A stretch of DNA of 64,000 bases. Source: FEN-1073 sp963780865. GTDB lineage: Bacteria > Chloroflexota > Anaerolineae > Anaerolineales > RBG-16-64-43. The DNA is taken from positions 1 to 64,000 of the forward strand of contig CAWADT010000031.1 in assembly GCA_963780865.1 (NCBI GenBank), in the 5' to 3' direction. How positions within the stretch are numbered: position 1 is the stretch's first letter; each line of letters begins with the position of its first letter. Positions 48,610 to 57,967 of the stretch are shown here, one piece after another. The notes beneath the pieces are model-generated. The model worked only from the letters and a program-made list of their open reading frames with translations. It was not told the origin of the DNA and did no database searches. The translations under genes and the position numbers were made by a program.

Positions 48610-51006
48610 TCATTCGTAGGCCAGCACTTCCCGGATGGTCAGCCGTGTGGCGTTGCGTGCCGGGCCGACGCTGGCCAGGACCGACAAGATGACGACGACA
48701 AACAGCCAAAGAATGATGCCGATCGGGGTGAAAGTGAAATCCGCGGTGGCGCCGAAGAGCGCCAGGATGATGGCGTTCGCCATCAGGGAACTCACCGGAA
48801 GCGCGAGGAGGACTCCGAAGATCCAGCTCATCAATCCGATCAGCAAACCTTCCACCATCACCAGATCCATCACCGCGCGGTCGGAGGCGCCGATCGCCCG
48901 GATGATGCCGATCTCCCGCGTGCGTTCGAGCACGTTCAGGCTCATGGTGCCGGCCAGCCCGATGCTGCCCACAATCGCAATCAAAACGGCCATGATCAGG
49001 AGGAAACCGGTTAGGATGTTTAATCCGCTGGCCGTGGTGGACGTGAGCGAGCGGCCGGCCTGGACTTCCGAGACGCTGAACCCATGCTGCTTGAGGCGCG
49101 CTTCGATCGCCCGGCCCAGGGCATTCTGCTCTCCAAGGGTCAGGTTGTTCCGGACCGCAACGACGCGGAACGAATTGGCGCGGTTATTTTGGTGGGTGAC
49201 GACGGAGAGGTATTCATACGTGGTGTAAGCCAAATACCCGCTGCTTTTTCCGGCCATCTGGAAAAATCCGATCACCGTGAGGGTTTTTTCTACGCCGGAG
49301 ATTTTCATCTTGATCTGATCGCCCGGCTTGAGCCCCGGGAACGTTTCCCGGAATCGTTCGTTGACCACGATCGAGCCGTCATCTCCGGGCGCCAGCCAGC
49401 GTCCTGCGAGCATCACCGGGTTGACGAGAGTGCTGCCGGCCGGCGGCGCCAGCAAGCTGACGCTTTCGCCCGCGGTGCCGTCGGATTTCACGAGCACACC
49501 GGCCGTCTCCGCCCAGCCTTCCACGTGCGCCACACCCGGAACGCCCTGGATGATCAATTCAATCTCCGAAATGCGCGCGCTGTCGTTGAGGTTGACGGTC
49601 ACATCCGCCAGAAAGTAATGGCCGATGCGCTCGATGTATTTGGTCAGCGAACTTTGCACGTTGAAGGTGGCGATGAAAATGGCGCCCCCCATGGTGAGGG
49701 TGAGCAGCGTCAGGAACAGGCGGCCGGGGCGGCGGAACGTGTTGCGCAACGAGAGCAGCATGGGGCGCGAGAGCCGGCGGAAGCTTCCCCGGTTGCTCCG
49801 GGCGGCCCGCGGTTTGTTTTGGCTCAGCCCGCTCAGCGCTTCCACCACGGAGATTCGCGTGCCGTTCAGGATGGGAACAATCCCGGCCAGTTGCGGGATG
49901 ACCAGCGCAATCCCCAGCTCCAGCCAGACGACGGACGGTTCGATCCGGAAGCCCTGCAGATCGACGTTGATCGCGGCGGCGAAATTTTGCATCAGCGCGT
50001 AGGCGGCCCAGCCCGAAAGCGGCAAGGCGATCACGAACGCCGTCAGCCCGTAGATGAAAATCAACGACATGTAGACGGCGATGATCTGGCCGCGACGGGC
50101 GCCGATGGCCTTCATGATGCCGATGTGGTTCACCTGCTGAGTGAGCAGCGCCGCCAGCGTGTTGGTGATGAGGAACGCGCTCAGGAACATCACCAAGAAA
50201 CCGAGCATCACCAGCACCGCTGAAATCGCATCCACGTAGACGCGGTTGGGGTGGTCGTTTTCAGGACGCACCTGGGAGAACAGTACGACGTTGCCGCTCT
50301 CTTCCACGATGTGCGTCACCCGGTCGGCAATCTCTTGAAGATGGGCCCGATCGTTTGGGTTATCTTGCACGGTTACGTACAGCCGGTTCAACTGTTGGGG
50401 GGATTCGAGCCAATCCAGCGTCGCATAGGTAATGTACCCTTGCACCGGCGCGAGGAAAAATCCCCCGGCGCCGACCGAGCCGATGGTCTGGTCGTGGGTG
50501 ACGGCGACGACCGGAAGTTCGCGGATTGTCCCCGAGGGCAGTTCCACCTGGATCGTGCTCCCCACCCCCTTCGCCACCTCGCGCAGGCGATACGCGTCGA
50601 TCGCCACCTGGCGGTCTTGCAGAGGCCAGACGCCTTGTTTCAAGCTCACCCGGTTGATGTTCATCGTTCCGATGTCCGGGATGGCTTGCAATTCGATCGG
50701 CTGCCAGTCTCCCTTGGTGCTGAGGACCCGCAGGGTTAGCACTTGCACGCCCTCCGCCTTTCCGACACCGTCGATATGGCGGACGGAATCCACCAGATCC
50801 TGAGTGAAGGGGGTGGCGAAGATCTCGATGTTGGCGGGATCGACCGCGGCGTAACCGGCCTTCATATCCTGGCCGATGATGAGGTCCATGCTGACGATCA
50901 ACCCGGTGGCAAACAAGCCGATGGTGATCGACGCAATCACGAGGAGCGATCGGAATTTATGGCCCCAGATATCCGCAAACACCTTCTGCCAACGCGGGCT
51001 CATCAT
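48610..51006 (-). CDS. FtsX-type ABC permease (MacB-like, two FtsX modules)
   Basis: 798 residues in one intact frame. It contains two FtsX/MacB permease modules, each with an N-terminal helix (LLVIASITIGLFATGLIVS at about 20; LTLLTLTMGGAIFIATF near 440), a large extracytoplasmic domain and three C-terminal helices. Conserved turns such as HIGIMKAIGARRGQI and REIGIIRAIGASDRAV mark the coupling loops that contact the ATPases. The two-module form is typical of bacterial lipoprotein/peptide export permeases. The ATG overlaps the stop of the upstream ATPase/cNMP gene (ATGA). The substrate is unknown. Confidence 0.9.
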   Translation of the reverse strand: MMSPRWQKVFADIWGHKFRSLLVIASITIGLFATGLIVSMDLIIGQDMKAGYAAVDPANIEIFATPFTQDLVDSVRHIDGVGKAEGVQVLTLRVLSTKGDWQPIELQAIPDIGTMNINRVSLKQGVWPLQDRQVAIDAYRLREVAKGVGSTIQVELPSGTIRELPVVAVTHDQTIGSVGAGGFFLAPVQGYITYATLDWLESPQQLNRLYVTVQDNPNDRAHLQEIADRVTHIVEESGNVVLFSQVRPENDHPNRVYVDAISAVLVMLGFLVMFLSAFLITNTLAALLTQQVNHIGIMKAIGARRGQIIAVYMSLIFIYGLTAFVIALPLSGWAAYALMQNFAAAINVDLQGFRIEPSVVWLELGIALVIPQLAGIVPILNGTRISVVEALSGLSQNKPRAARSNRGSFRRLSRPMLLSLRNTFRRPGRLFLTLLTLTMGGAIFIATFNVQSSLTKYIERIGHYFLADVTVNLNDSARISEIELIIQGVPGVAHVEGWAETAGVLVKSDGTAGESVSLLAPPAGSTLVNPVMLAGRWLAPGDDGSIVVNERFRETFPGLKPGDQIKMKISGVEKTLTVIGFFQMAGKSSGYLAYTTYEYLSVVTHQNNRANSFRVVAVRNNLTLGEQNALGRAIEARLKQHGFSVSEVQAGRSLTSTTASGLNILTGFLLIMAVLIAIVGSIGLAGTMSLNVLERTREIGIIRAIGASDRAVMDLVMVEGLLIGLMSWIFGVLLALPVSSLMANAIILALFGATADFTFTPIGIILWLFVVVILSVLASVGPARNATRLTIREVLAYE

Positions 51007-52115
51007 GGAATTTTCTCCCCCAGAAGCGCGCCGGTCGGATCGTATTTTTGGATTTTCTGCTGGGCGGCGCTGCGCAGGATTTTCTCGCTCTCCGGATGGG
51101 CGTTGAGGTATTCACCGAAGCTCGCGAGCGGAACGCACAGGGTGTCCACCGGCCCCTGCGCGCGCAGCGAAAGACGCAGCGGGGGAAGCTCGAGCATTTC
51201 CAATTCGCTGACGTAATCGCCCTTTCCCAGCGTGGCGATCACTCCGGGCGCGTGCCCGATCCGGTCGCGGGACACCTGCACTTCGCCGCGGAGTATGACG
51301 ATCAATCCGTTGTCGAGCCCTCCTTGGCGTGCGATCACCGCTCCTGGTTCAAAACTGCGCGGAACGGCGAGTTTGGTCAGGAGGAGCAATTGCGGAGGAG
51401 GGATCATCGGGAGCGCGCGATCGATCGCCTCGTGCACCAGTTCGCCGTCGGAGATGAGCACGCGGCGCCGCGCGCGGCGGACCAGGGTGGGATCGTGGGT
51501 AACCAGAAGAATGGTCTTCCCCTGGGAGGCCAATTTCTCGAAAAGAGTTAACACGAGGTTCGCGGAGCGCGAGTCGAGGTTCCCCGTTGGTTCGTCCGCG
51601 ACGAGGATGGGCGGGTCGTTGGCCAGCGCCCGGGCGATCGCCGCGATTTGCTGCTGCCCCCCGGACAATGCGGCGGGGAGCTTATCCGCCATGCCGTCCA
51701 AACCCACGAGGTCCATCCAGCCTTGGGCGCGGGCCACGCGCTCGCCCGGCTCGTACATATTGCAGTAATCCATCGGGAGCATAATGTTTTCGAGCACGGT
51801 TAAGGTGGGCAGGAGCTGGAAAAATTGGAACACCACGCCCATATTGCGGCCGCGCCACTGGGCCATCCGGCCCTCCCGCATTTGAAAAAGCTCGATGTCG
51901 CCGATCCGGACCGTGCCGGACGTGGGATGGTCAATTCCGGTGATCATGTTGATCAGCGTCGATTTGCCGCTTCCGGACTTGCCCATGATGGCGGTGAATT
52001 CGCCGCGCTGGAACGCGAGGTTGATTCCGCGCAAGGCCAGAAATTCTCCAGCCGCGGTTTTGTAAACCTTGCGCACGTCGCGCAATTCTATGAACGCCGG
52101 GGATTCCGTGGCCAC
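51003..52115 (-). CDS. ABC ATPase (LolD/MacB type) fused to a cyclic-nucleotide-binding-like domain
   Basis: 370 residues, about 140 more than a normal LolD-type ATPase. Residues 1-235 hold Walker A GKSGSGKST (45-53), signature LSGGQQQIAAIARAL and Walker B ILVADEPTGNLDS. From about residue 245 a CAP-effector/cNMP-binding fold follows: LTKLAVPRSFEPGAVIARQGGLDNGLIVILRGEVQV and LGKGDYVSELEML, the usual sequence of beta-roll strands. The phosphate-binding RxA pattern is not obvious, so ligand binding is uncertain. The fusion suggests transport regulated by a small ligand, or a structural use of the beta-roll. It sits directly between the other ATPase and the permease. Confidence 0.88.
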   Translation of the reverse strand: MATESPAFIELRDVRKVYKTAAGEFLALRGINLAFQRGEFTAIMGKSGSGKSTLINMITGIDHPTSGTVRIGDIELFQMREGRMAQWRGRNMGVVFQFFQLLPTLTVLENIMLPMDYCNMYEPGERVARAQGWMDLVGLDGMADKLPAALSGGQQQIAAIARALANDPPILVADEPTGNLDSRSANLVLTLFEKLASQGKTILLVTHDPTLVRRARRRVLISDGELVHEAIDRALPMIPPPQLLLLTKLAVPRSFEPGAVIARQGGLDNGLIVILRGEVQVSRDRIGHAPGVIATLGKGDYVSELEMLELPPLRLSLRAQGPVDTLCVPLASFGEYLNAHPESEKILRSAAQQKIQKYDPTGALLGEKIP

Positions 52116-52119
52116 CGCG

Positions 52120-52887
52120 CTACTCCTCCACCGGAAATTGGGGTTCGTCGGTCAGGCAGCCGTCCGCGATCCACAACACGCGGGAATAGCGCCGGTAGAA
52201 GCTCGGATCGTGCGAAACCATCAGAATGGTGTGTCCCCGGGCGACGAGTTTTTCGAAAATGGAAAAGATGGTGTCCGCTGTCGCGGAATCGAGGCGGCCG
52301 GTGGGTTCGTCCGCCACCAGGATCGGCGGATCGTTGGCCAGGGCGCGGGCGATGGCCACCCGCTGCTGCTGTCCGCCGGAAATATCGCCCGGCAGTTTGT
52401 AGGCGTGTTCGGCGATTTCCATCTCGGCAAGCAGCTCGAGCGCGCATTCCTTGCTGCGAACGGGGGTGTAATTGCCGTTGAAATCCATGGCCAGCATGAC
52501 GTTTTGCAGAAGCGAGAGCGACGGGATCAGGTGGAAGGATTGGTACACGACGCCGAGGTTTTTCCCGCGCCAGGCGGCCGCTGGATTTTCTCTTAGAGTA
52601 TGAACCGCTGTCTCGCCCACCCAAATCTCCCCGGCGGTGAGGCGATCGGTGGCGGTGATCATATTGACCAGCGTCGTCTTGCCCGCGCCGGATTTTCCGA
52701 GGATGCCGATTAACTCGCCGGGGAAAACGTCAAAATCAATCCCCCCCAAGGCGAAAAACTCGGTCCCGGCGGTCTTATAGGCCTTGCGGACGCCGCGTGC
52801 CCTGATCAACGGTTTCCCTGGCCCGAGATCCGAAATCCTGCGGTGATGGAGGTTGGTCGCTGCGGAAGTCAATTTAGAAAACCCCAT
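52120..52887 (-). CDS. ABC ATPase, LolD/MacB type
   Basis: About 255 residues. Walker A GKSGAGKTT, signature ISGGQQQRVAIARAL and Walker B ILVADEPTGRLDS are all intact. It closely resembles the ATPase half of the following gene, pointing to a heterodimeric ATPase driving one two-module permease. The start is uncertain: ATG 52887 (MGFSKLT) or a TTG at 52917; neither has a strong ribosome-binding site. It is the first gene of the four-gene exporter operon, with four bases to the next. Confidence 0.9.
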   Translation of the reverse strand: MGFSKLTSAATNLHHRRISDLGPGKPLIRARGVRKAYKTAGTEFFALGGIDFDVFPGELIGILGKSGAGKTTLVNMITATDRLTAGEIWVGETAVHTLRENPAAAWRGKNLGVVYQSFHLIPSLSLLQNVMLAMDFNGNYTPVRSKECALELLAEMEIAEHAYKLPGDISGGQQQRVAIARALANDPPILVADEPTGRLDSATADTIFSIFEKLVARGHTILMVSHDPSFYRRYSRVLWIADGCLTDEPQFPVEE

Positions 52888-53475
52888 CCGCGTTGGCGAT
52901 TCGATTCGAACCGCCAAGCGGAGATCGCGTTCCAGCCGGAACGGAAGGATGCCACTGAGGAACGAAGATACAATCCAATGTGCTCATGACGAATGACTTG
53001 GCCGTTTCCTATTAGGAGGAGAGGTCCCAATAAAAGAGAGGCAGTGGACGAAGTCAGAAGGATTTTACTATGCTGGCTGCCGTACGTCCGGCTTCTTGAT
53101 GGTTTATTAACCGTTCTATTAGAATTATTTACGATGGATTTACGGGTGGAAGGTTATTTCTAGAAATTATAGATTGGAAAAACGAGCGCGCATGTAGAGC
53201 ATTAGGTAGAGAATGAAACCGGCGGTATGAATTGGAGAACTTTGGTATGATCCTGATCAGTGCATTAATCCTGATTTTCAATCAGAACGACCCGACCCTT
53301 CTTCATTTTCAGGACTCCCCAGCCCGACCCATTGGGGCAGGCGGATTAATAAGCTTAGGGTAATTTATAATACCTTTCCGTGAAATCCGAACTTGCAGTG
53401 TAATCCGTGTTAAGGAATTCTGATTGCATGCAAGGAAAGCAAATCGATGGATTGGCATGTGATGATAGGTGCCCC
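52888..53475. other. Intergenic region between the exporter operon and polX
   Basis: About 590 bases, partly AT-rich (53060-53260), with no credible gene on either strand. It should contain divergent promoters. A TATAAT at 53366-53371 is a possible -10 for polX, but no matching -35 is evident. Confidence 0.5.
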
Positions 53476-55206
53476 ATGAACAACCGCGAACTGGCCGATA
53501 TTTTCACCCTGATCGCCGACCTCTCGGAAATCAAAGGGGAGATCATCTACAAAACGCTCGCCTACCGCAAGGCGGCCGAGAATTTATCCGGCCTGGGACG
53601 GGACGTAAACGACTATTGGAAAGAAGACAACCTGAGGGAAATCCCAGGGGTGGGCCAAGCCATCGCCGAGAAGATCGATGAACTGCTTCGCACCGGAAAA
53701 TTAAAATTCCTCACCGAACTAAAAAAAGAAGTCCCGCCCAGCCTGGCGGAGTGGCTGCAAGTGCCAGGGTTAGGGCCGAAGAAGGTCGGCCTGATTTGGA
53801 GGACGCTGCATATCACGACGCTCGCCCAGCTCGAGAAGGCCGCCCGCGCCGGAAAACTGCGCGACCTGCCGGGAATGGGCGCCAAGTCGGAGGCCGCGGT
53901 GCTGGCCGGGATCGAATCCCTCGCGCGGCGTTCAGACCGGATCCCGCTCGGCCGGGCCTTCCCGCTGGCGCAGGAAATCGCCGCCGCGCTGAAAAAGGTG
54001 GAGGGAGTAACGGCCGTGGAGCCGGCCGGCAGCCTGCGCCGGATGCGATCCACGGTCGGCGATATCGACATCCTGGTGGCGTCGAAAAATTCCGGACCGG
54101 TGATGGAGGCGTTCACGCGCCTTCCCGGGGTCGCGCGCGTGCTGGGCAAGGGGGAAACAAAATCCAGCGTCGAATTCGGCGACGGCGTGCGCGCCCAGGT
54201 ATGGGTCCATCCGCCGGAACAATTCGGCACGGCGCTGCAATATGCCACCGGCTCGAAGGATCATAATGTGGCTTTGCGCGAACTTGCGCTCGCCAGGGGA
54301 CTTTCACTTTCCGAGCACACATTAACTCGGACCGACGGCAAAGGGGAAATTCTTTGCGCGAGCGAAGAGGAGGTCTACGCGGCGCTCGGTTTGCCGTGGA
54401 TCCCGCCTGAATTGCGCGAAGACCGCGGCGAAATTGAGGCCGCCAAGGCGGGCAAACTTCCGAAGCTGATCGAGGGCAGGGATATCATCGCGGATTTTCA
54501 TGTCCATTCCATCTGGAGCGATGGAAGTTTGAGCATCCTCGAGATGGCCCGGGCCGCTGCGGCGCGCGGTATCCGGTTAATGGCGGTGACCGACCATTCG
54601 GCCGGGCTTGGCGTGGCGGGCGGACTTGACATCGCCAGACATAAGCAGCAGGCGGCCGAGATCCGCAAAGTCCAAGCCGAACTCGGCGACCGGATTCGTC
54701 TGCTTCACGGCAGCGAAGTGGAGATCCACGCCGACGGCACGCTCGATTATCCGGACGAATTCCTGGCCACTCTCGATCTAGTGGTCGCCTCGCTCCACGC
54801 CAGTCTGCGCCAGCCGCGCGAGAAAGTCACCCAGCGCGCGATCAGCGCCGTCCGGAATCCAAACGTTGATATCCTTGGGCATCCGACCGGCCGTCTCATT
54901 CCGGATCGGGAAGGGGCGGACCTGGATATGGAGGCTTTGTTTGCGGCCGCCGCGGATTCGGGAGTGGCGCTTGAGATTAATTCCCATCCCGCCCGACTCG
55001 ACCTGGACGATGTGCACGCCCGCCGGGCGAGGGAGCTTGGAATTCCCATCTGCATCGATACCGACTCGCATTCCGAGGACGATTTGGACCGGTTGTTCTA
55101 CGGCGTGGCGATCGCCCGCCGGGCCTGGCTGACGAAAGCGGATGTGATCAACGCCTGGCCGGTCGAGAAGATCTTGGATTGGTTGAAAAAACGCGGCAGG
55201 AAATGA
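53476..55206 (+). CDS. polX: DNA polymerase X family protein with C-terminal PHP domain (PolX)
   Basis: 576 residues. The N-terminal helix-hairpin-helix domains (IPGVGQAIAEKI; VPGLGPKKVGLIW) precede the nucleotidyltransferase core with AGSLRRMRSTVGDIDILV, whose Asp pair binds metal. The C-terminal PHP phosphoesterase has DFHVHSIWSDG, TDHSAGLG, GSEVEIHADG, SLHAS and DTDSHSEDDL, so all metal-ligand clusters are present. Bacterial PolX fills gaps in base-excision repair and has 3'-5' exonuclease activity from the PHP domain. I choose ATG 53476 (MNNRELADIF), which begins like other PolX proteins, over an upstream in-frame codon at 53407. Confidence 0.95.
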   Translation: MNNRELADIFTLIADLSEIKGEIIYKTLAYRKAAENLSGLGRDVNDYWKEDNLREIPGVGQAIAEKIDELLRTGKLKFLTELKKEVPPSLAEWLQVPGLGPKKVGLIWRTLHITTLAQLEKAARAGKLRDLPGMGAKSEAAVLAGIESLARRSDRIPLGRAFPLAQEIAAALKKVEGVTAVEPAGSLRRMRSTVGDIDILVASKNSGPVMEAFTRLPGVARVLGKGETKSSVEFGDGVRAQVWVHPPEQFGTALQYATGSKDHNVALRELALARGLSLSEHTLTRTDGKGEILCASEEEVYAALGLPWIPPELREDRGEIEAAKAGKLPKLIEGRDIIADFHVHSIWSDGSLSILEMARAAAARGIRLMAVTDHSAGLGVAGGLDIARHKQQAAEIRKVQAELGDRIRLLHGSEVEIHADGTLDYPDEFLATLDLVVASLHASLRQPREKVTQRAISAVRNPNVDILGHPTGRLIPDREGADLDMEALFAAAADSGVALEINSHPARLDLDDVHARRARELGIPICIDTDSHSEDDLDRLFYGVAIARRAWLTKADVINAWPVEKILDWLKKRGRK

Positions 55207-55235
55207 ACAACCGCGCGGCTGGCCGCGCGGTTGTT
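55206..55235. repeat. GC-rich palindromic hairpin behind polX
   Basis: AACAACCGCGCGG / CCGCGCGGTTGTT, a 13-bp perfect stem with loop CTGG, beginning at the last base of the polX stop. It is the same element as the one behind livF at 1908-1931, followed in both places by a GGGATAA-type arm. Confidence 0.75.
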
Positions 55236-55335
55236 ACCCATTCCGCGAAAGTGGGATAAATCGCGGCGCAAGTTGATTACGGATCGCCGTCCACCGAACA
55301 GCCGTTCCTGCGGAACAATTGAAAATAGACGAACA

Positions 55336-56547
55336 TCACACCCGCGGCGCCGGATCTTTCATCCGGGTGATAATCAGCGCAGCCACTAGAAGCAATCCGG
55401 CGGATAGCAGCAGGGCGGGGGTAAACGATCCGTCGGGCAGCCTTAGCAATTCCATAATGTAGACGAAAACCACCGACAACTGTCCTGCGAGCTGGATCAA
55501 CCCGTTGGAGGTGCCCTCGGGCGTCGGCTGGGTGATCTCAGCGGAATATTGCATCCCGATCGGGCTGATGCTAATAAGGAAGAATCCCAATCCGAATGCG
55601 GAGATAAACAGCAGAATCGGGTTCGTCGCGAACGTTAATCCAAACAGCCAAGGAATGGCGAGCAAAACGCCGAGGAGCAGATAGCGGACGCGTTTGTGCT
55701 GTTTGTCGGAGAAGGGCGGAATGACCGCCGCGCCGATTACGCCGCCCAGGAGCATCAGCGCTCCGACCATTCCGGCGTCGGTGGGTGTGAAGCCGCGCGG
55801 GCGAATGATGGTTTCCACCCAGGTGGTCACGCCATTGAACAGCCCCATTCCGATGAACATGACAAACAGGTACATCCAGAAGGGCTTAACGGTGAGCGCG
55901 TGTTTTAGTCCGTCGAGCATCAAGGCGCGCGTTTCCTGTCCCTCGGGGCAGGGAGGCGTGGCCGGTTTTTCACGGGCGAGGAAAAGGAAGAGCACGGCGG
56001 AAACCGCGGCGATGCCTCCGTAAAGCAGTTGGATCGTCGGGATCGGCATCCCGCCGTCCATCAGGACCGGCGTGAGCGCCATCCCCAGTGCGATCCCCAT
56101 CAGGCTGGCCAGAGTGACCAGGCCGACAGCGGTAGCGCGTTCTTCGATCGAGAACCAATTGGCGGGAACTTTGGTCCAGGCGTTCATCATAAACGGCTGG
56201 GCGATGGCTAACCCGACCGTGCACCAGACAACGAGGGAGTAGTTGGAACCGACCAGCCCGCGTGTTACGCCGAAAATACCCATCAGCACCGCGCCAATTC
56301 CGACCGCCACGTGGAATCCGTAGGTATCGATCACCCACGAGACCGGGATCGAGAGCGGCAGAAACACCAGCATGAAAATCATCGCGAGCAACCCGATTTG
56401 AAAATCGGTGACGTGGTAGAACTGGGCGGCGGGACCAGTGATCGGGGCGAAACCGATCCACAACATTTGGATGGTCAGGTTGATGAACATGAATACCGCC
56501 AGCACCACCCAGCGGTATCCGTACACGCGAAATCTGGAGTCGGCCAT
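55336..56547 (-). CDS. Major facilitator superfamily transporter (FLVCR/nitrate-porter-like branch)
   Basis: 403 residues with twelve predicted membrane helices. The N-terminus (WVVLAVFMFINLTIQMLWIGFAPI) and the loop after helix 2 (PLSIPVSWVIDTYGFHVAVGIG), the MFS motif A position, resemble the FLVCR-like/LacY-MFS branch, whose characterised members move heme, choline or organic cations. The mid-loop is hydrophilic and the second half repeats the pattern. It is monocistronic, divergent from the desaturase gene. The substrate cannot be named from sequence. Confidence 0.8.
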   Translation of the reverse strand: MADSRFRVYGYRWVVLAVFMFINLTIQMLWIGFAPITGPAAQFYHVTDFQIGLLAMIFMLVFLPLSIPVSWVIDTYGFHVAVGIGAVLMGIFGVTRGLVGSNYSLVVWCTVGLAIAQPFMMNAWTKVPANWFSIEERATAVGLVTLASLMGIALGMALTPVLMDGGMPIPTIQLLYGGIAAVSAVLFLFLAREKPATPPCPEGQETRALMLDGLKHALTVKPFWMYLFVMFIGMGLFNGVTTWVETIIRPRGFTPTDAGMVGALMLLGGVIGAAVIPPFSDKQHKRVRYLLLGVLLAIPWLFGLTFATNPILLFISAFGLGFFLISISPIGMQYSAEITQPTPEGTSNGLIQLAGQLSVVFVYIMELLRLPDGSFTPALLLSAGLLLVAALIITRMKDPAPRV

Positions 56548-56869
56548 CTGAGTTCTCCCATCTCCCGGTCGGATTTTGTTTTCCCGGTCGCTTTGTCCGG
56601 AGGATTGGAGCGGGATTATAACCTGTGCGGTTGGGTCTTTTTAATCAAGCTAGGGAATGAATTTCCAGCACCGCAATATTCGGCAAAAACGCTGTCAGAT
56701 CCACAGGCGATTCCACCACTCGCAGGGGAAAAATCCCGGTGATGATTTATCGACGGCCGTTCGGCGGCCATAGATTGGACGGAAATGGTTGTCCGATGAA
56801 AAGCCGAAACCCCCGGAGATGGAATATAATTCCGAATTTAAAGGGTTAAATTTTTTCCCGGAGGGAGCG
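56548..56869. other. Divergent control region between the MFS and desaturase genes
   Basis: About 320 bases. TATAAT at 56825-56830 could serve as -10 for the desaturase with a leader of about 33 bases. No matching -35 or clear operator is visible, and there is no additional gene. Confidence 0.45.
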
Positions 56870-57805
56870 ATGACGACATCACCTGTCCCCGAAACCTTGA
56901 TCCGGCGCCAAGCGGTTAAATATTATCTGGTCCTGATCCTCTGGCCGGCATATCTTTTCTTCCTTCCGCTGGTGTACGCCCGGCTGGGTATTTTCTCGCT
57001 GGCGTATATGATCTTTCCCGGGATCTACTTGTTCACCTGGGTCGGATTTCTCATGCACGAAAGCTGGCACAAATACGTCCCCAATCTTCCCAACGGTTTT
57101 TTCTACAACGCCTTCGCGCTCATGCTCCTTTCCGACCCCCAGCTGTATCAAATGACGCATGGGTTCCATCATTCCAAGGTACATACCTACGAAGACGCGG
57201 AATTCCACCCGGTGGGCGAAGTCCGGAATCGAGCGCTCCGGATTGTTTACAATTGGCTGGAGATTATCATCGGCGTGGCGTGGCTCGTGCTCATGGCGAG
57301 CCTGGCCGTTCCGCTGGACCCGCGATTTTCTAAAAAATACAGGATTTGGAAGCTGCCCTTCTCTATCCTCGCCTGGGTGATCCTCCTGGGCGGGATCGGA
57401 TTCCTCGCGCACGCGGCGCTGGGAGTATCCCTTGCCCAGATCGTCATTCCTTACGTCGCCAGCATCTGGCTGAACTCCTTCGCGCTGCATCAATCCCAGC
57501 TCATCGAACACGGCAATCTGTACGTCGATGGAACGTTCGATGAGCGCAACGTCTGGACCCGCAATCTTAAAAAGAGCGGGGTGATCGAAGCCGTCATCCT
57601 GTTCTTCACCCATGGCGATGCGGAGGAACACGTGCTTCACCACACCCTGACCAAACAGTATCTGCGTCCCTTTCCCGGCGTGGTTCCCTTGCCGGAGAAC
57701 GCGGTGTCGATTACCTTTCGGGATCATCTGGGAATTCTGGGGAGGATGCTGGTAGGAAAGCCCGATCATTTCGCCGCATCGTCGCCCGACCCGTGGCGGC
57801 ATTGA
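56870..57805 (+). CDS. Membrane fatty-acid desaturase/hydroxylase-like protein
   Basis: 311 residues with four or more membrane helices and three histidine boxes: HESWH (63-67), HGFHHSKVH (97-105) and HGDAEEHVLHH near the C-terminus. These form the di-iron site of the desaturase/hydroxylase superfamily, which uses O2. The substrate could be an acyl lipid or a carotenoid/aldehyde. I prefer ATG 56870, preceded by GGAGGGAG; a TTG at 56789 would add 27 residues but has no ribosome-binding site. An O2-using enzyme alongside a hydrogenase suggests a facultative or oxygen-tolerant lifestyle, though it is not proof. Confidence 0.83.
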   Translation: MTTSPVPETLIRRQAVKYYLVLILWPAYLFFLPLVYARLGIFSLAYMIFPGIYLFTWVGFLMHESWHKYVPNLPNGFFYNAFALMLLSDPQLYQMTHGFHHSKVHTYEDAEFHPVGEVRNRALRIVYNWLEIIIGVAWLVLMASLAVPLDPRFSKKYRIWKLPFSILAWVILLGGIGFLAHAALGVSLAQIVIPYVASIWLNSFALHQSQLIEHGNLYVDGTFDERNVWTRNLKKSGVIEAVILFFTHGDAEEHVLHHTLTKQYLRPFPGVVPLPENAVSITFRDHLGILGRMLVGKPDHFAASSPDPWRH

Positions 57806-57863
57806 GCCCCGGAGGGGAAATCGAACTCCCGGACATCGGAACGAATCGGAATAATTGCAGGTT

Positions 57864-57936
57864 GTTGAAAAAAGCAACGTAGGTGGTCGAGCCCCGCCCC
57901 GGCTATGCCGTGGCGGGCTCAACCAGCTTTTTCAAC
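57864..57936. repeat. Nested inverted repeat between desaturase and B3/B4 genes
   Basis: The outer arms GTTGAAAAAAGC (57864-57875) and GCTTTTTCAAC (57926-57936) enclose GTCGAGCCCCGCC ... GGCGGGCTC arms. This long hairpin with no T-tract at its end may be a mobile-type intergenic element or a processing site. Confidence 0.65.
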
Positions 57937-57967
57937 ACCATGTTAGGAGGAAGGAAAAAACGGCGTG

